Assembly (NCBI GenBank): GCA_030824275.1 | Contig: JAVBXY010000036.1 | Location: 62,001 to 126,000 of the forward strand | Origin: Rhodocyclaceae bacterium | GTDB lineage: Bacteria; Pseudomonadota; Gammaproteobacteria; Burkholderiales; Rhodocyclaceae | Reading direction: 5' to 3' | Length of the DNA: 64,000 nt | Shown: positions 20,733 through 29,229 of the stretch, in pieces | How the letters are laid out: each line of letters begins with the position of its first letter | How positions within the stretch are numbered: the stretch's first letter is position 1 | Notes under the pieces: model-generated | The model's database searches: none | What the model saw: only the letters and a program-made list of their open reading frames with translations | Told to the model about the DNA's origin: nothing | Program-made: the position numbers and the translations under genes

Positions 20733-21515
20733 TTAGATGAATTTGACGGAGCAACCACCGATGCCGCCGATGGTGACGCGGAAGTTGTCGCCCTTGACTG
20801 CCGGGATCATCGCCGCCAGGGAACCGGAGAGAATCACCTCGCCGGCCTTGAGCGGGATGCCGAGGCGGCCCAGGGTGTTGGCCAGCCAGGCCACGGAATT
20901 GACCGGAGAACCCAGCGCAGCAGCGCCGGCGCCGGTGCCGACGATCTCGCCGTTTTTCTCGAGGATCATGCCGCAGGTATTGAGGTCTACATCACGCGGA
21001 TCGACCATGCGGTCGCCGAGGACGAAGACGCCACAGGAGGCATTGTCGGCGACGGTGTCCTGGATCTTGATCTTCCAGTTCTCGATGCGCGAATCGACGA
21101 TCTCGAAACAGGCCATCACGCCCTCGGTGGCGGCCAGCACGTCGGCAGCGGAAACACCGGGGCCCATCAGGTCCTTCTTCAACACAAAGGCGATCTCGCC
21201 CTCGGCCTTGGGCTGGATCAGGGTATCGATGGCGATGGACTCGCCCTCGTTGTAGATCATTCCGTCAGTGAGATAGCCGAAGTCGGGCTGGAACACGCCG
21301 AGCATGTTCATGACCACCTTGCTGGTGACGCCGATCTTCTTGCCGACGATCTTCTCGCCGGCCTCCAGGCGTCGCGCCATCAGGCGCTGCTGGACGTGGT
21401 AGGCGTCCTCGATGGTGATGTCGGCATGGCGCGAGGTCAGCGGCGCCACCGTCTTGCAGCCCTTGAGTGCGTCGTAGAGTTCGTCGCCGAGTTGGGTGAT
21501 GAGTTTCTGATCCAT
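20733..21515 (-). CDS. dmpE: 2-oxopent-4-enoate (2-keto-4-pentenoate) hydratase
   Basis: 260 aa from the ATG at 21515 ([20 protein letters not shown]). Family segments are [51 protein letters not shown] and [22 protein letters not shown]. The enzyme adds water to 2-oxopent-4-enoate to give 4-hydroxy-2-oxovalerate, the substrate of DmpG. It is paralogous to the decarboxylase at 17962-18750 and the two probably associate. Position between hydrolase and acetaldehyde dehydrogenase supports the hydratase assignment. Confidence 0.9.
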   Translation of the reverse strand: MDQKLITQLGDELYDALKGCKTVAPLTSRHADITIEDAYHVQQRLMARRLEAGEKIVGKKIGVTSKVVMNMLGVFQPDFGYLTDGMIYNEGESIAIDTLIQPKAEGEIAFVLKKDLMGPGVSAADVLAATEGVMACFEIVDSRIENWKIKIQDTVADNASCGVFVLGDRMVDPRDVDLNTCGMILEKNGEIVGTGAGAAALGSPVNSVAWLANTLGRLGIPLKAGEVILSGSLAAMIPAVKGDNFRVTIGGIGGCSVKFI

Positions 21516-21519
21516 GGGC

Positions 21520-22368
21520 TTAGCCTCTTTCAGGTTCAGTGAAGAAATTGGAAACGAGCTGGGCGAAACGCGCCGCATGCTCGATCTGGGTCCAGTGGCC
21601 GCAACGGCCGAAGACGTGCAACTGGGAACGGGAAATCCACTGCGCCAAAGTCAGCGAGTTGGACAGGGGAATCACCTGATCCTCGCGGCCGTGGATCACC
21701 AGCGTCTCGTGCTGCAAGGCGCGGATGTCCGCCTCCTTGCTGGCCATGGCATCCACCCAACGCTGGCGCGGCGCCGGGAACATGGCGGAAAAGGATTCCT
21801 GAAAGCCGGGACGGATGCTGGCCTCGTAGCGCAGTCTGGCCAATTCGTCATTGACCAGATTGCGGTCGTAGGCGAAGAGGTCGAGCAGCTTGCGCATTTC
21901 CTCGAAGGACGGCGTGTAGCCCCAGACCGCATCAAGGCCCGGCGTGATCTCGAAGGGCACACCGACGCTGCCCATCAGCACCAGCCGGCGCACCCGCTTC
22001 GGATGACGGATCGCCAACGCCAGCGCCAGGGCGCCGCCGAAGGAATTGCCGACCAGATCGGTCTGCTCGATCTCCAGGGCGTCCATCAGACCGACGGCCT
22101 GCTTGACCCAGGTGTCCATGTCATAGCGGATGCCGGTGGGCCGCTCGGAGAAACCGAAGCCGACCATGTCCGGCGCGACGACGCGCATCTTTTCCGCCAG
22201 CACCGGCAACACCAGGCGCCAGTTGGCCCAGGCCGAGACGCCGGGGCCGGAGCCGTGGATCAGAAACGCCGTCCCGCCAGCGCCGACTTTTTCACCGACG
22301 TCATGGTAGTTGGTGACAATGCCGCCGGCACTGACCGACTGGGCAATTTCAGGATTTGCCGCCGCCAT
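21520..22368 (-). CDS. dmpD: Alpha/beta hydrolase, probable 2-hydroxymuconate semialdehyde hydrolase
   Basis: 282 aa. The oxyanion segment FLIHGSGPGVSAWANW, nucleophile elbow LVGNSFGGALA with the catalytic Ser, acid residue in IHGREDQVIPLS and histidine in FGRCGHWTQIEHA match the meta-cleavage-product hydrolases (XylF/DmpD/TodF). It cleaves 2-hydroxymuconic semialdehyde to formate and 2-oxopent-4-enoate, or a ketone analogue, in the hydrolytic branch. A copy of the dispersed 28-bp element encodes residues 26-34 (EKVGAGGTA) just before the first core strand. Substrate range is not determined by sequence. Confidence 0.9.
   Translation of the reverse strand: MAAANPEIAQSVSAGGIVTNYHDVGEKVGAGGTAFLIHGSGPGVSAWANWRLVLPVLAEKMRVVAPDMVGFGFSERPTGIRYDMDTWVKQAVGLMDALEIEQTDLVGNSFGGALALALAIRHPKRVRRLVLMGSVGVPFEITPGLDAVWGYTPSFEEMRKLLDLFAYDRNLVNDELARLRYEASIRPGFQESFSAMFPAPRQRWVDAMASKEADIRALQHETLVIHGREDQVIPLSNSLTLAQWISRSQLHVFGRCGHWTQIEHAARFAQLVSNFFTEPERG
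22265..22292 (-). repeat. Dispersed 28-bp element, copy 5
   Basis: Minus orientation, 26 of 28 consensus positions. It lies in the hydrolase gene in the sense frame, encoding K-V-G-A-G-G-T-A. Confidence 0.8.
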
Positions 22369-22370
22369 GA

Positions 22371-23825
22371 TCAGAGCTTGATGCAGACGTTCTTCAGCTC
22401 GGTGTAGAACTCCAGCGAATGCACGCCGCCCTCACGGCCGATGCCGGACTGCTTGGAACCGCCGAAGGGGGTGCGCAGGTCGCGCAGGAACCAGCTATTG
22501 ACCCAGGACAGGCCCACTTCCATCTTCTGCGCGACGCGATGGGCGCGGGAAACGTCCTTGGTCCAGATCGCGGTAGCGAGGCCGTACTCGTTGGCGTTGG
22601 CCTTCTCCAGCACTTCCTCTTCGGTGTCGAAGGGGGAGATGTGGCAGCAGGGGCCGAAGATTTCTTCCTTGATGACGCGAGCGGTCTCCGGCAGGCCGGT
22701 CCAGATCGTCGGCTGAATCCAGCAGCCGTCCTTCAGGTCGCCGGGCATGTCGGGCACGCCGCCGCCGGTGACGATGGTGGCGCCCTCGTCCTTGGCAATC
22801 TTGTAATAGGACAGCACCTTGTTCTGGTGTTCCTTGCTGATCAGCGGGCCGATACCGGTGCTCTTTTCCTCGGGCACGCCAATCTTCAGCGCTTCCGCAC
22901 CGGCTTTAAGGGCCGCGACGAACTTGTCGAAAATGGGCCGCTCGACATATACGCGTTCGGTGCCGAGGCAAACCTGACCACAGTTCACGAAGGCGGACCG
23001 CATGGTGCCCTCGATGGCAGCGTCGAAATCGCAATCGGCGAAGACGATGGCAGCGTTCTTGCCGCCCATTTCCAGCGAGACCGGGCGGGCGCCGTTGGCA
23101 GCCGCCTTCATGATCACTTCGCCAGTACGCGTCTCACCGGTGAAGGTGATGGCATTGACCTGCGGATGACTGGTGACAAACTCACCGGCGGAATTCGGGC
23201 CAAAGCCATGCACCACGTTGTAAACGCCCTTGGGCACGCCGACCTTGTTCATGACTTCCCCGAGCAGGGCAGCGGTTTGCGGGGTTTCCTCGGAAGGCTT
23301 GACCACCACGGTATTGCCACAAGCCAGCGCCGGACCGACCTTCCAGGTCATCAGCAGAAGAGGCAGGTTCCACGGACAGATCACGCCGACCACACCGACC
23401 GGTGAGCGGTAACCGTAGTTGATCGCACCCTTGCCGTCCGGCGTCGCCATTTCGAAGAACTCGGTGGGCACGTTCTTCACCACGTCGGCGAATATCTTGA
23501 AGTTGGCAGCGCCGCGCGGGATATCGATATGCGAGGCCAGCGAACGGGGCTTGCCGGTGTCGGCGCATTCCGCCTCGAGGAACTCGTCGAAGCGGTTGTT
23601 GATCTCATTGGCCACCGCGTAGAGCATATCCACGCGATCGGCCACGGTCATCTTGCCCCAGGGGCCTTTCAGGGCCGCGCGAGCGGCGGCAACGGCCGCA
23701 TCCACCTCGGTTTTTCCCGCCTCGGACACCGTGGCGATTACGCCATTGGTCAGCGGTGAGCGCTTGTCGAACCATTTGCCACTGGCGACGAATTCGCCAT
23801 TGATGAAATTCTTGATTTCCTTCAT
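22371..23825 (-). CDS. dmpC: 2-hydroxymuconic semialdehyde dehydrogenase
   Basis: 484 aa NAD-dependent aldehyde dehydrogenase. The glutamate general base is in LEMGGKNAAIVFADCD and the catalytic cysteine in FVNCGQVCLGTERVY. WNLPLLLMTWKVGPALACGNTVVVKPSEETP is the cofactor-binding segment. Gene position at the head of a meta-cleavage operon points to oxidation of 2-hydroxymuconic semialdehyde to 2-hydroxymuconate (XylG/DmpC); 2-aminomuconic semialdehyde dehydrogenase (AmnC) is a close alternative. A good sigma-70 promoter lies immediately upstream. Confidence 0.9.
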   Translation of the reverse strand: MKEIKNFINGEFVASGKWFDKRSPLTNGVIATVSEAGKTEVDAAVAAARAALKGPWGKMTVADRVDMLYAVANEINNRFDEFLEAECADTGKPRSLASHIDIPRGAANFKIFADVVKNVPTEFFEMATPDGKGAINYGYRSPVGVVGVICPWNLPLLLMTWKVGPALACGNTVVVKPSEETPQTAALLGEVMNKVGVPKGVYNVVHGFGPNSAGEFVTSHPQVNAITFTGETRTGEVIMKAAANGARPVSLEMGGKNAAIVFADCDFDAAIEGTMRSAFVNCGQVCLGTERVYVERPIFDKFVAALKAGAEALKIGVPEEKSTGIGPLISKEHQNKVLSYYKIAKDEGATIVTGGGVPDMPGDLKDGCWIQPTIWTGLPETARVIKEEIFGPCCHISPFDTEEEVLEKANANEYGLATAIWTKDVSRAHRVAQKMEVGLSWVNSWFLRDLRTPFGGSKQSGIGREGGVHSLEFYTELKNVCIKL

Positions 23826-23877
23826 GAACCACTCCTCCGTTCGTTACCGCGTCGGCGCAGCTTCGCCGAAAGGCGGA

Positions 23878-23906
23878 ACAATAATCGCCGTGAATCTCGA
23901 TGTCAA
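23878..23906 (-). promoter_or_regulatory. Sigma-70 promoter of the meta-cleavage operon
   Basis: On the minus strand TTGACA (23906-23901) is followed, after exactly 17 bp, by TATTGT (23883-23878), 50-80 bp upstream of the dehydrogenase start. The -35 box is perfect. Palindromic sites lie on both sides of the -35 box, so repression by the neighbouring GntR protein is likely. Confidence 0.7.
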
Positions 23907-23910
23907 TACT

Positions 23911-23924
23911 AAATCTCGAGATTT
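23911..23924. promoter_or_regulatory. Palindromic operator candidate at the minus-strand operon promoter
   Basis: AAATCTCGAGATTT is a perfect 14-bp palindrome placed just upstream of the TTGACA box and touching the 3' end of the GntR gene. A related half-site, GAATCTCGAT, lies in the spacer of the promoter. Position and symmetry fit a GntR-family dimer operator. Confidence 0.55.
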
Positions 23925-24660
23925 ATTCAAGGGCCGATTTGGCCGCTTTCTTTTTGCTCGCGGCCTGCTTTTCCAGCACCATGAAAACATTGCGCGCGGT
24001 GCGCTGGATGTGATCGCCCAGCAGGGCCGTAGCACGATCAGCATCGCGCGCCAGTGCCGCATCGGCAATCGCCTGATGCTCCACCGCAACGTTGCGGTCC
24101 AGAGTGTAGTTGGCCAGAAACAGGCGCCGATAGCGGTCATTCAGGTCACGCAAAGTGGCACAGAACTGGAGCAGCAAAGGTGAGGCGCAAGCGCCGACCA
24201 GAGCCAGATGGAACTCTCGGTGCCAATGCTCCCAGGGCTCCGTGCCCTCCTCCGCATCCCGCTGGGATTCCACCTTTTTCAGGCGATGCAGGGCGGCAAC
24301 GACGCCGACCTCCCATTCGTCACCGCCGCGCTCTATGGATTCGCGCAGGGCCATGGGCTCCAGCGTCGTGCGCAGCCGGATCACGTCCTCGAACATGGCC
24401 CGCGAGACCGGGGCCACGGTGAAACCCCGCTGACTCTCGGCGACGACGATCCCCTCGGCGACCAGGCGCGAGAGGGCTTCACGCAAGGGACTCAGACTCA
24501 CGCCATAACGGGTGCGTAATTCCTCCAGCCGCAGCTTGGCACCCGGCGTCATCCGTCCCTCAAGGATTTCCGCCCGCAGGCGCTCATAGAGAGTTGAGGT
24601 CAGCGTACCCCCGGACGCAGCTTCCCCTCCAAGGCTGTGCGTCATTGCTTCCTGGCTCAT
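23923..24660 (-). CDS. GntR-family (FadR subfamily) transcription regulator
   Basis: 245 aa. The N-terminal winged helix-turn-helix is visible as LYERLRAEILEGRMTPGAKLRLEELRTRYGVSLSPLREALSRLVAEGIV. The all-helical FCD effector domain follows, with the metal-binding type residues in EHWHREFHLAL and NVAVEHQAIADAALARDADRATALLGDHI. Such proteins usually repress catabolic operons and release DNA on binding an aromatic or organic acid. It stands between a minus-strand lower pathway operon and a plus-strand dioxygenase/transport operon, both with strong promoters flanked by symmetric sites. The sites do not match the FadR-type TNGTNNNACNA consensus. Confidence 0.88.
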   Translation of the reverse strand: MSQEAMTHSLGGEAASGGTLTSTLYERLRAEILEGRMTPGAKLRLEELRTRYGVSLSPLREALSRLVAEGIVVAESQRGFTVAPVSRAMFEDVIRLRTTLEPMALRESIERGGDEWEVGVVAALHRLKKVESQRDAEEGTEPWEHWHREFHLALVGACASPLLLQFCATLRDLNDRYRRLFLANYTLDRNVAVEHQAIADAALARDADRATALLGDHIQRTARNVFMVLEKQAASKKKAAKSALE

Positions 24661-24687
24661 TGCTCCTCCATGCCGGACGGATAGGGA

Positions 24688-24716
24688 TTATCGATTTTCT
24701 TGATTCTATCGATTTT
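24688..24716. promoter_or_regulatory. Two direct TATCGATTTT boxes upstream of the plus-strand operon
   Basis: TATCGATTTT occurs at 24689-24698 and again at 24707-24716, 18 bp apart, with ATCGAT symmetric in each. A third TATCGATT lies at 24756-24763, downstream of the -10 box. The spacing over about seven helical turns fits cooperative binding by the adjacent GntR protein. This is inferred from position only. Confidence 0.5.
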
Positions 24717-24719
24717 AAA

Positions 24720-24748
24720 TTGACACACAAGCGTTTTCTCGATATTTT
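24720..24748 (+). promoter_or_regulatory. Sigma-70 promoter of the dioxygenase/TRAP operon
   Basis: TTGACA (24720-24725), 17-bp spacer, TATTTT (24743-24748), about 40 bp before the ATG at 24786. The -35 box is perfect and directly abuts the TATCGATTTT boxes. Confidence 0.65.
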
Positions 24749-24785
24749 TCACACCTATCGATTACATCAAATCAGGAGACGCTTC

Positions 24786-25241
24786 ATGCAACTGCCCCCG
24801 CCCCCCGACAAGAACGCCGTCGAAAACCTGATCGGCAAGTACGCCGACTCCACCCCGCTGGCCGAGCGTGAAGCCGCCTACAAGGAACTGATCGGCTTCG
24901 TGCCGCCGCGCATCCAGTCGCGCCTGGCCGTCACCGGCGCCCTCGATCCCGAGCTGCTGCGCATGCAGGAAGAAATGCGCATGCACGCCATGTACCCCAA
25001 GTGTTTCGATACCAAGACCGCCCAGCTGATGCTGTTCGGCATGCTGCTGCTCGACCTCAACGATGCCATGCAGCTCCATGCTCTCGCCGCCCGCCGTGCC
25101 GGCGCCAGTTGGGAGGAAATGCAGGCCGTGGTCAGCCTGGCCTTCCTGTTCCGTGGCCTTTCCGCCGCCAACCGGGGTGCCGAAGTACTGGCCGCCGTGG
25201 CCAAGCGCGAAGCCGAAGACGCCGCCAAGGCCGGTCAATGA
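24786..25241 (+). CDS. Carboxymuconolactone decarboxylase-fold protein
   Basis: 151 aa, all-helical, starting at an ATG behind an AGGAG ribosome site. The segment KTAQLMLFGMLLLDLNDAMQLHALAARRAGASWEEMQAVVSLAFLFRG follows the CMD/AhpD family pattern, including the histidine and the G-A-S/T-x-E-E turn. The CxxC pair of the peroxidase-type AhpD is missing (LNDAMQLH), so a redox role is unlikely. It overlaps the next gene by 4 bp (ATGA), so translation is probably coupled with the ring-cleavage dioxygenase. It might act on the ring-cleavage product or be a partner subunit; function is not established. I would not call it pcaC. Confidence 0.75.
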   Translation: MQLPPPPDKNAVENLIGKYADSTPLAEREAAYKELIGFVPPRIQSRLAVTGALDPELLRMQEEMRMHAMYPKCFDTKTAQLMLFGMLLLDLNDAMQLHALAARRAGASWEEMQAVVSLAFLFRGLSAANRGAEVLAAVAKREAEDAAKAGQ

Positions 25242-26074
25242 GTGCCAAGACAGGCGTCATTGCAACGGCAGTGACCATCCACGTCCCGCGCATCGCCATC
25301 GAGGAACTGGCGCCGCCCTTCCAGAAGGACATCATCGAAGGCTCCAAGGCCATGGGCCGCTATCTGCGCGAAATGAAGCCGGACGCCATCGTCATCGTCA
25401 CCGCCCATTGGGTGTCCACCTTCAACTGGTACGCCACCAGCCATGCCGTGCACGAGGGTGTCTGCGTTGCCGACGAGGCGCCGGACCTGGTGCCCGGCCT
25501 GCGCTATCGCCACGCTGGCGACCCGGCGCTTGCAGAAGCCATCATCGCCCAGATCAAGGCTGCCGGCATTCCCGCCATGACCACGGACTGTCCCGATCTT
25601 TCCTGGGACTACGCCACTTATGTGCCGCTCAAGTACATCGATCCCAAGGCCGAAGTGCCGGTGGTTCGACTGCCTGCCGTGATCTGCTGCAACCTGGACG
25701 AAGCCATGCAGGTCGGTGCCGCCGTCCATGCAGCCGCCCGCGCCGCCGGCAAGCGCGTGGTGCTGATCGCCAGCAGCGCCCTCTCCCACGCCGTCGCCCG
25801 TGGCCCGGAAGGCTGGCCGACGCCGGAGCGCATCGAGATGGACAAGCAGTTCATCGCCGAGACCCTGGCGGGAAATCACCGTGCCGTCATCGCCGACTTT
25901 CCGCGTTTCGCCAAAGAGGCAGCGGGCGAGATGGGTGGCAAACCGATCGCCACCATGCTGGGGGCCATGCAGGCTCTGCTTGACGAAGGAGCAACGCTGA
26001 CGGCAAGCCAGTTCGGCCCCTATACTCAGTCTTCGGGCAGTGGCAATGCCAACCTGGCCTGGATTCCGAGTTAA
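25238..26074 (+). CDS. Class III extradiol ring-cleavage dioxygenase (LigB superfamily)
   Basis: 278 aa. It resembles class III enzymes such as HpcB-type 3,4-dihydroxyphenylacetate dioxygenase. His15 in VTIHVPRI and His57 in VTAHWVST fit the Fe(II) ligands, and SSALSH carries the catalytic histidine. The C-terminus SSGSGNANLAWIP matches the SSGTGQVNAVFP-type ending of HpcB. The enzyme should open a catechol ring next to one hydroxyl with O2. The lower pathway across the divide handles 2-hydroxymuconic semialdehyde, so the substrate is probably catechol or a carboxy- or amino-substituted relative. No ring hydroxylase is in the window. Confidence 0.85.
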   Translation: MSAKTGVIATAVTIHVPRIAIEELAPPFQKDIIEGSKAMGRYLREMKPDAIVIVTAHWVSTFNWYATSHAVHEGVCVADEAPDLVPGLRYRHAGDPALAEAIIAQIKAAGIPAMTTDCPDLSWDYATYVPLKYIDPKAEVPVVRLPAVICCNLDEAMQVGAAVHAAARAAGKRVVLIASSALSHAVARGPEGWPTPERIEMDKQFIAETLAGNHRAVIADFPRFAKEAAGEMGGKPIATMLGAMQALLDEGATLTASQFGPYTQSSGSGNANLAWIPS

Positions 26075-26144
26075 TTTACATATTAACGAGTTTCACCTAC
26101 ACTCAACACTTTCACCCGCAAGACCATTTCAGGAGGAGACATCC

Positions 26145-27176
26145 ATGAAGAAAACCATCCAACGTACCCTGCTGGCCGCTGCCGTAGCCGGTTTCACCAT
26201 GGGCGCCCACGCTCAGGAAGTCACCCTCAAGGTGCACCATTTCCTGCCGGCACTGGCGCCCATCCACCAGAAGATGCTCGGCCCCTGGTGCGAGAAGCTG
26301 GCAAAAGAATCGAACAACAAACTCAAGTGCCAGATCTATCCGGCCATGCAACTTGGCGGCACCCCGCCCCAGCTCTTTGATCAGGCCCGCGATGGCGTCG
26401 CTGACATCGTCTGGACCGTGCCTGGCTATTCCGCTGGCCGCTTCCCGGTCACCGAAGTGTTCGAGCTGCCCTTCATGATGACCAATGCCGAAGCCACCAG
26501 CCGCGCCTTCTGGGAATTCCAGACCACCCACAACGCCGCCGAGTTCAAGGACGTCAAGCCCCTGGCCTTCCACGTTCATGGTCCCGGCAACATCTACTCC
26601 AACAAGAAGCCGATCAAGGAAATGGCCGACTTCAAGGGCATGAAGATGCGCGCCCCGACCCGTCAGACCAACAAGCTGCTGGCCTCCCTCGGCGCCACTC
26701 CCGTAGGCATGCCCCTGCCGCAGGTCACCGAAGCCATTTCCAAGGGCGTGATCGACGGTGCCATGACGCCGTATGAAGTCGTGCAATCCACCAAGATGCA
26801 CGAGATCACCAAGTTCACCTCGGAAACCGACCCCAAGTTCAACGCCATCTACACCACCGCCTTCATCGTCGCCATGAACAAGGCCAAGTACGACTCGCTG
26901 CCGGCGGACCTGAAGAAGGTGATTGATGCCAACTCCGGTGCCGAATTCTCGGCCTGGATGGGCAAGGTACAGGCAGAAGCCGACGGCCCGGGCAAGAAGG
27001 TCATGCAGGATCACGGCAACCCGATCTACGTCGTCCCCGTCGCCGAACTGGAAAAGTGGAAGAAAACCTCGGATGCCATCGACGACGAATGGGCCGCCGA
27101 TGTCAGCAAGAAAGGTCATGACGGCAAGAAGCTGTTGCAAGCCGCCCGCGACCTGATCAAGAAGCACACCAAGTAA
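26145..27176 (+). CDS. dctP: TRAP transporter substrate-binding protein (DctP)
   Basis: 343 aa with a clear signal peptide (MKKTIQRTLLAAAVAGFTMGAHA, cleavage before QEVTL). The ATG at 26145 follows GGAGGAG. DctP-family features include FDQARDGVADIVWTVPGYSAGRFPVTEVFELPF and KGMKMRAPTRQTNKLLASLG, with the conserved arginine that binds the substrate carboxylate. The protein delivers an organic acid, here probably an aromatic carboxylate, to the membrane subunits encoded next. It lies 70 bp downstream of the dioxygenase gene, so the operon probably couples uptake with ring cleavage. Confidence 0.92.
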   Translation: MKKTIQRTLLAAAVAGFTMGAHAQEVTLKVHHFLPALAPIHQKMLGPWCEKLAKESNNKLKCQIYPAMQLGGTPPQLFDQARDGVADIVWTVPGYSAGRFPVTEVFELPFMMTNAEATSRAFWEFQTTHNAAEFKDVKPLAFHVHGPGNIYSNKKPIKEMADFKGMKMRAPTRQTNKLLASLGATPVGMPLPQVTEAISKGVIDGAMTPYEVVQSTKMHEITKFTSETDPKFNAIYTTAFIVAMNKAKYDSLPADLKKVIDANSGAEFSAWMGKVQAEADGPGKKVMQDHGNPIYVVPVAELEKWKKTSDAIDDEWAADVSKKGHDGKKLLQAARDLIKKHTK

Positions 27177-27359
27177 CACCTTCAAAGCAAGGCGGACGGG
27201 CCACGTACCCGTCCGCTGCCAGCCTCTTCCTGACTTACATGCAAATGGGGGCCCGCCCCTCCCATCCTCCCCTCACAGGGAGGCTACTGATTGGCTCGCT
27301 ACGCTCGAAAATTGACATGCGTACCGCCGAACGTATTTCTCGTTAAAGGAGACTCCAAG

Positions 27360-27881
27360 ATGGCGGAAGCCACCTTCGCCCCCGTCGTGCGTCCGCAGGA
27401 CCCCGTCGGCCGGGCTCTCGATCTTGCCTGCCGCGCCTTTGCCATCTGCGCCGGCCTGGTACTCACCGGCATGGCCCTCATGTCCGTCGCCAGCATCGCC
27501 GGCCGCAGCCTTTTCGATGCTCCGATCAAGGGCGACTACGAATTGGTGCAGATGATGTCCGCCATTGCCGTCGCCATGTCCCTGCCCTACTGCCAGATGG
27601 TGCGCGGCCACGTCATCGTCGATTTCTTCACGGCCCATCTGTCGGCCGGCATCAACCGGGTGCTCGACACCATCGCTGCCGTTCTCCTGGCCGTGGCCGC
27701 CTTCGTCATCGCCTGGCGCATTGGCGTCGGCATGGTCGAGCTACGCGGCAACGACGATGCCACCATGCTGCTCAACCTACCCACCTGGTGGGGCTACGCA
27801 CCGATGGTGCCTTCCTTTTTCCTGCTCGGCGGAGCGGCCCTCTACACCGCCTGGAGCAATCTGCACGGAGACGCATCATGA
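27360..27881 (+). CDS. dctQ: TRAP transporter small permease (DctQ)
   Basis: 173 aa from the ATG at 27360 with AAAGGAG upstream. Four hydrophobic helices are visible, beginning ALDLACRAFAICAGLVLTGMALMSVASIAGRS, with the family PIKGDYELVQMMSAIAVAMSLPYCQMVRGHVIVDFFT segment between helices. DctQ forms the membrane module with DctM. The 183 bp before it show no extra gene. The stop overlaps the start of dctM by 4 bp. Confidence 0.9.
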   Translation: MAEATFAPVVRPQDPVGRALDLACRAFAICAGLVLTGMALMSVASIAGRSLFDAPIKGDYELVQMMSAIAVAMSLPYCQMVRGHVIVDFFTAHLSAGINRVLDTIAAVLLAVAAFVIAWRIGVGMVELRGNDDATMLLNLPTWWGYAPMVPSFFLLGGAALYTAWSNLHGDAS

Positions 27882-29200
27882 GCGGCATCACCCAGGGACT
27901 CATCATGGGCGGCTTCATGCTCGTCCTGCTCGCCTTGCGCGTGCATATCGGCATGGCCATGCTGCTGGCCGGCGGCATCGGCTACATCTGGCTGTCCGGC
28001 CTCGACCCGCTGCTCAACTATCTGAAAACCGCAGCCTATGCCCGCTACTCGGTCTATGACCTGTCGGTGGTTCCGCTCTTCCTGCTGATGGGCCAGTTCG
28101 CCACCCACGGCGGCCTCTCCCGCGCGCTGTTCCGTGCCGGCAATGCCATGATCGGACACTGGCGTGGCGGCATGGCCATGGGCGCGGTCACCGCCTGTGC
28201 CGGCTTTGGTGCCATCTGCGGCTCCTCGCTGGCCACCGCTGCCACCATGGGTCAGACTGCCCTCCCGGAACTGCGCGCACACAAGTTCTCGCCCAAGCTC
28301 TCGACTGCCGTGCTGGCCGCCGGCGGCACCCTCGGCATCCTGATCCCGCCCTCGGTACCGCTGGTCATTTATGCGATTCTCACCGAGCAGAACATCGCCA
28401 AGCTTTTCGTCGCCGCCTTCGTGCCCGGCATTATCGCGGCCCTGGGCTACATGCTGGTGATCGCCATCATCGCCCGCATCGACCCGGCCGCCGCACCGGC
28501 CGGCGAAAAGCACCCGTGGAGCGAGCGCCTGCGCACCATTCTCGACACCTGGCCGGTGCTGCTAATCTTCGCCGTGGTCATCGGCGGGATCTACGGCGGC
28601 CTGTTCACACCGACGGAAGCAGCAGCCATCGGCGTCATCGCCACCGGCTTCGTCGCCTGGACCTCCGGCGGGCTCAAGGGCAAGGGCTTCCTTGAATGCA
28701 TCTACGGTGCAGCCCAGGCCACCGGCATGATGTTCCTGATCCTGCTCGGTGCCGACATCCTCAATGTCTTCCTGGCCCTGACGCAAATGCCGGCAGAACT
28801 GGCCAGTTGGGTCACCGGGCTCGGCCTGCCGCCCCTGGCGATCCTGTTCACCATCATCCTGATCTACCTGTTCCTGGGCTGCATCATGGACAGCCTGTCG
28901 ATGATCCTGCTCACCATCCCGATCTTCTTCCCCATCATCATGGGCACGGATTTCTGGGGACTGGCACCGGAACCCAAGGCAATCTGGTTCGGCATCCTCG
29001 CCCTGATGGTCGTGGAAATCGGCCTGGTGACCCCGCCGGTGGGCATGAACGTGTACATCATCAGCAGCATGGCCAAGGACGTGCCGATGAAGGACACCTT
29101 CCGCAGCATCCTGCCCTTCCTCGCCTCTGACATCCTGCGCATCATCCTGCTGGTCTTCGTGCCGTCGATGGCGCTGTTCATGCTGGACATTCTGAAGTAG
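27878..29200 (+). CDS. dctM: TRAP transporter large permease (DctM)
   Basis: 440 aa, about twelve membrane helices, starting at the ATG of the ATGA overlap with dctQ. Family motifs are [52 protein letters not shown] and the [22 protein letters not shown] segment. It uses a sodium gradient to move the substrate handed over by DctP. It closes the plus-strand operon. Directly after its stop comes an inverted pair of dispersed elements, which may act as its transcription terminator. Confidence 0.93.
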   Translation: MSGITQGLIMGGFMLVLLALRVHIGMAMLLAGGIGYIWLSGLDPLLNYLKTAAYARYSVYDLSVVPLFLLMGQFATHGGLSRALFRAGNAMIGHWRGGMAMGAVTACAGFGAICGSSLATAATMGQTALPELRAHKFSPKLSTAVLAAGGTLGILIPPSVPLVIYAILTEQNIAKLFVAAFVPGIIAALGYMLVIAIIARIDPAAAPAGEKHPWSERLRTILDTWPVLLIFAVVIGGIYGGLFTPTEAAAIGVIATGFVAWTSGGLKGKGFLECIYGAAQATGMMFLILLGADILNVFLALTQMPAELASWVTGLGLPPLAILFTIILIYLFLGCIMDSLSMILLTIPIFFPIIMGTDFWGLAPEPKAIWFGILALMVVEIGLVTPPVGMNVYIISSMAKDVPMKDTFRSILPFLASDILRIILLVFVPSMALFMLDILK

Positions 29201-29201
29201 C

Positions 29202-29229
29202 GAAAAGTCGGCTCTGGCGAGACGGCGAT
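29202..29229 (+). repeat. Dispersed 28-bp element, copy 6 (intergenic, left arm of a palindrome)
   Basis: Plus orientation, 27 of 28 consensus positions, starting two bases after the dctM stop. Its inverted, shorter partner follows at 29236-29258. Confidence 0.85.

Noticed and set aside
25883-25900. GTCATCGCCGACTTTCC in the class III dioxygenase gene
   Set aside because: Only about 10 bases fit the element, and the peptide VIADFPRF is plausible for the family.
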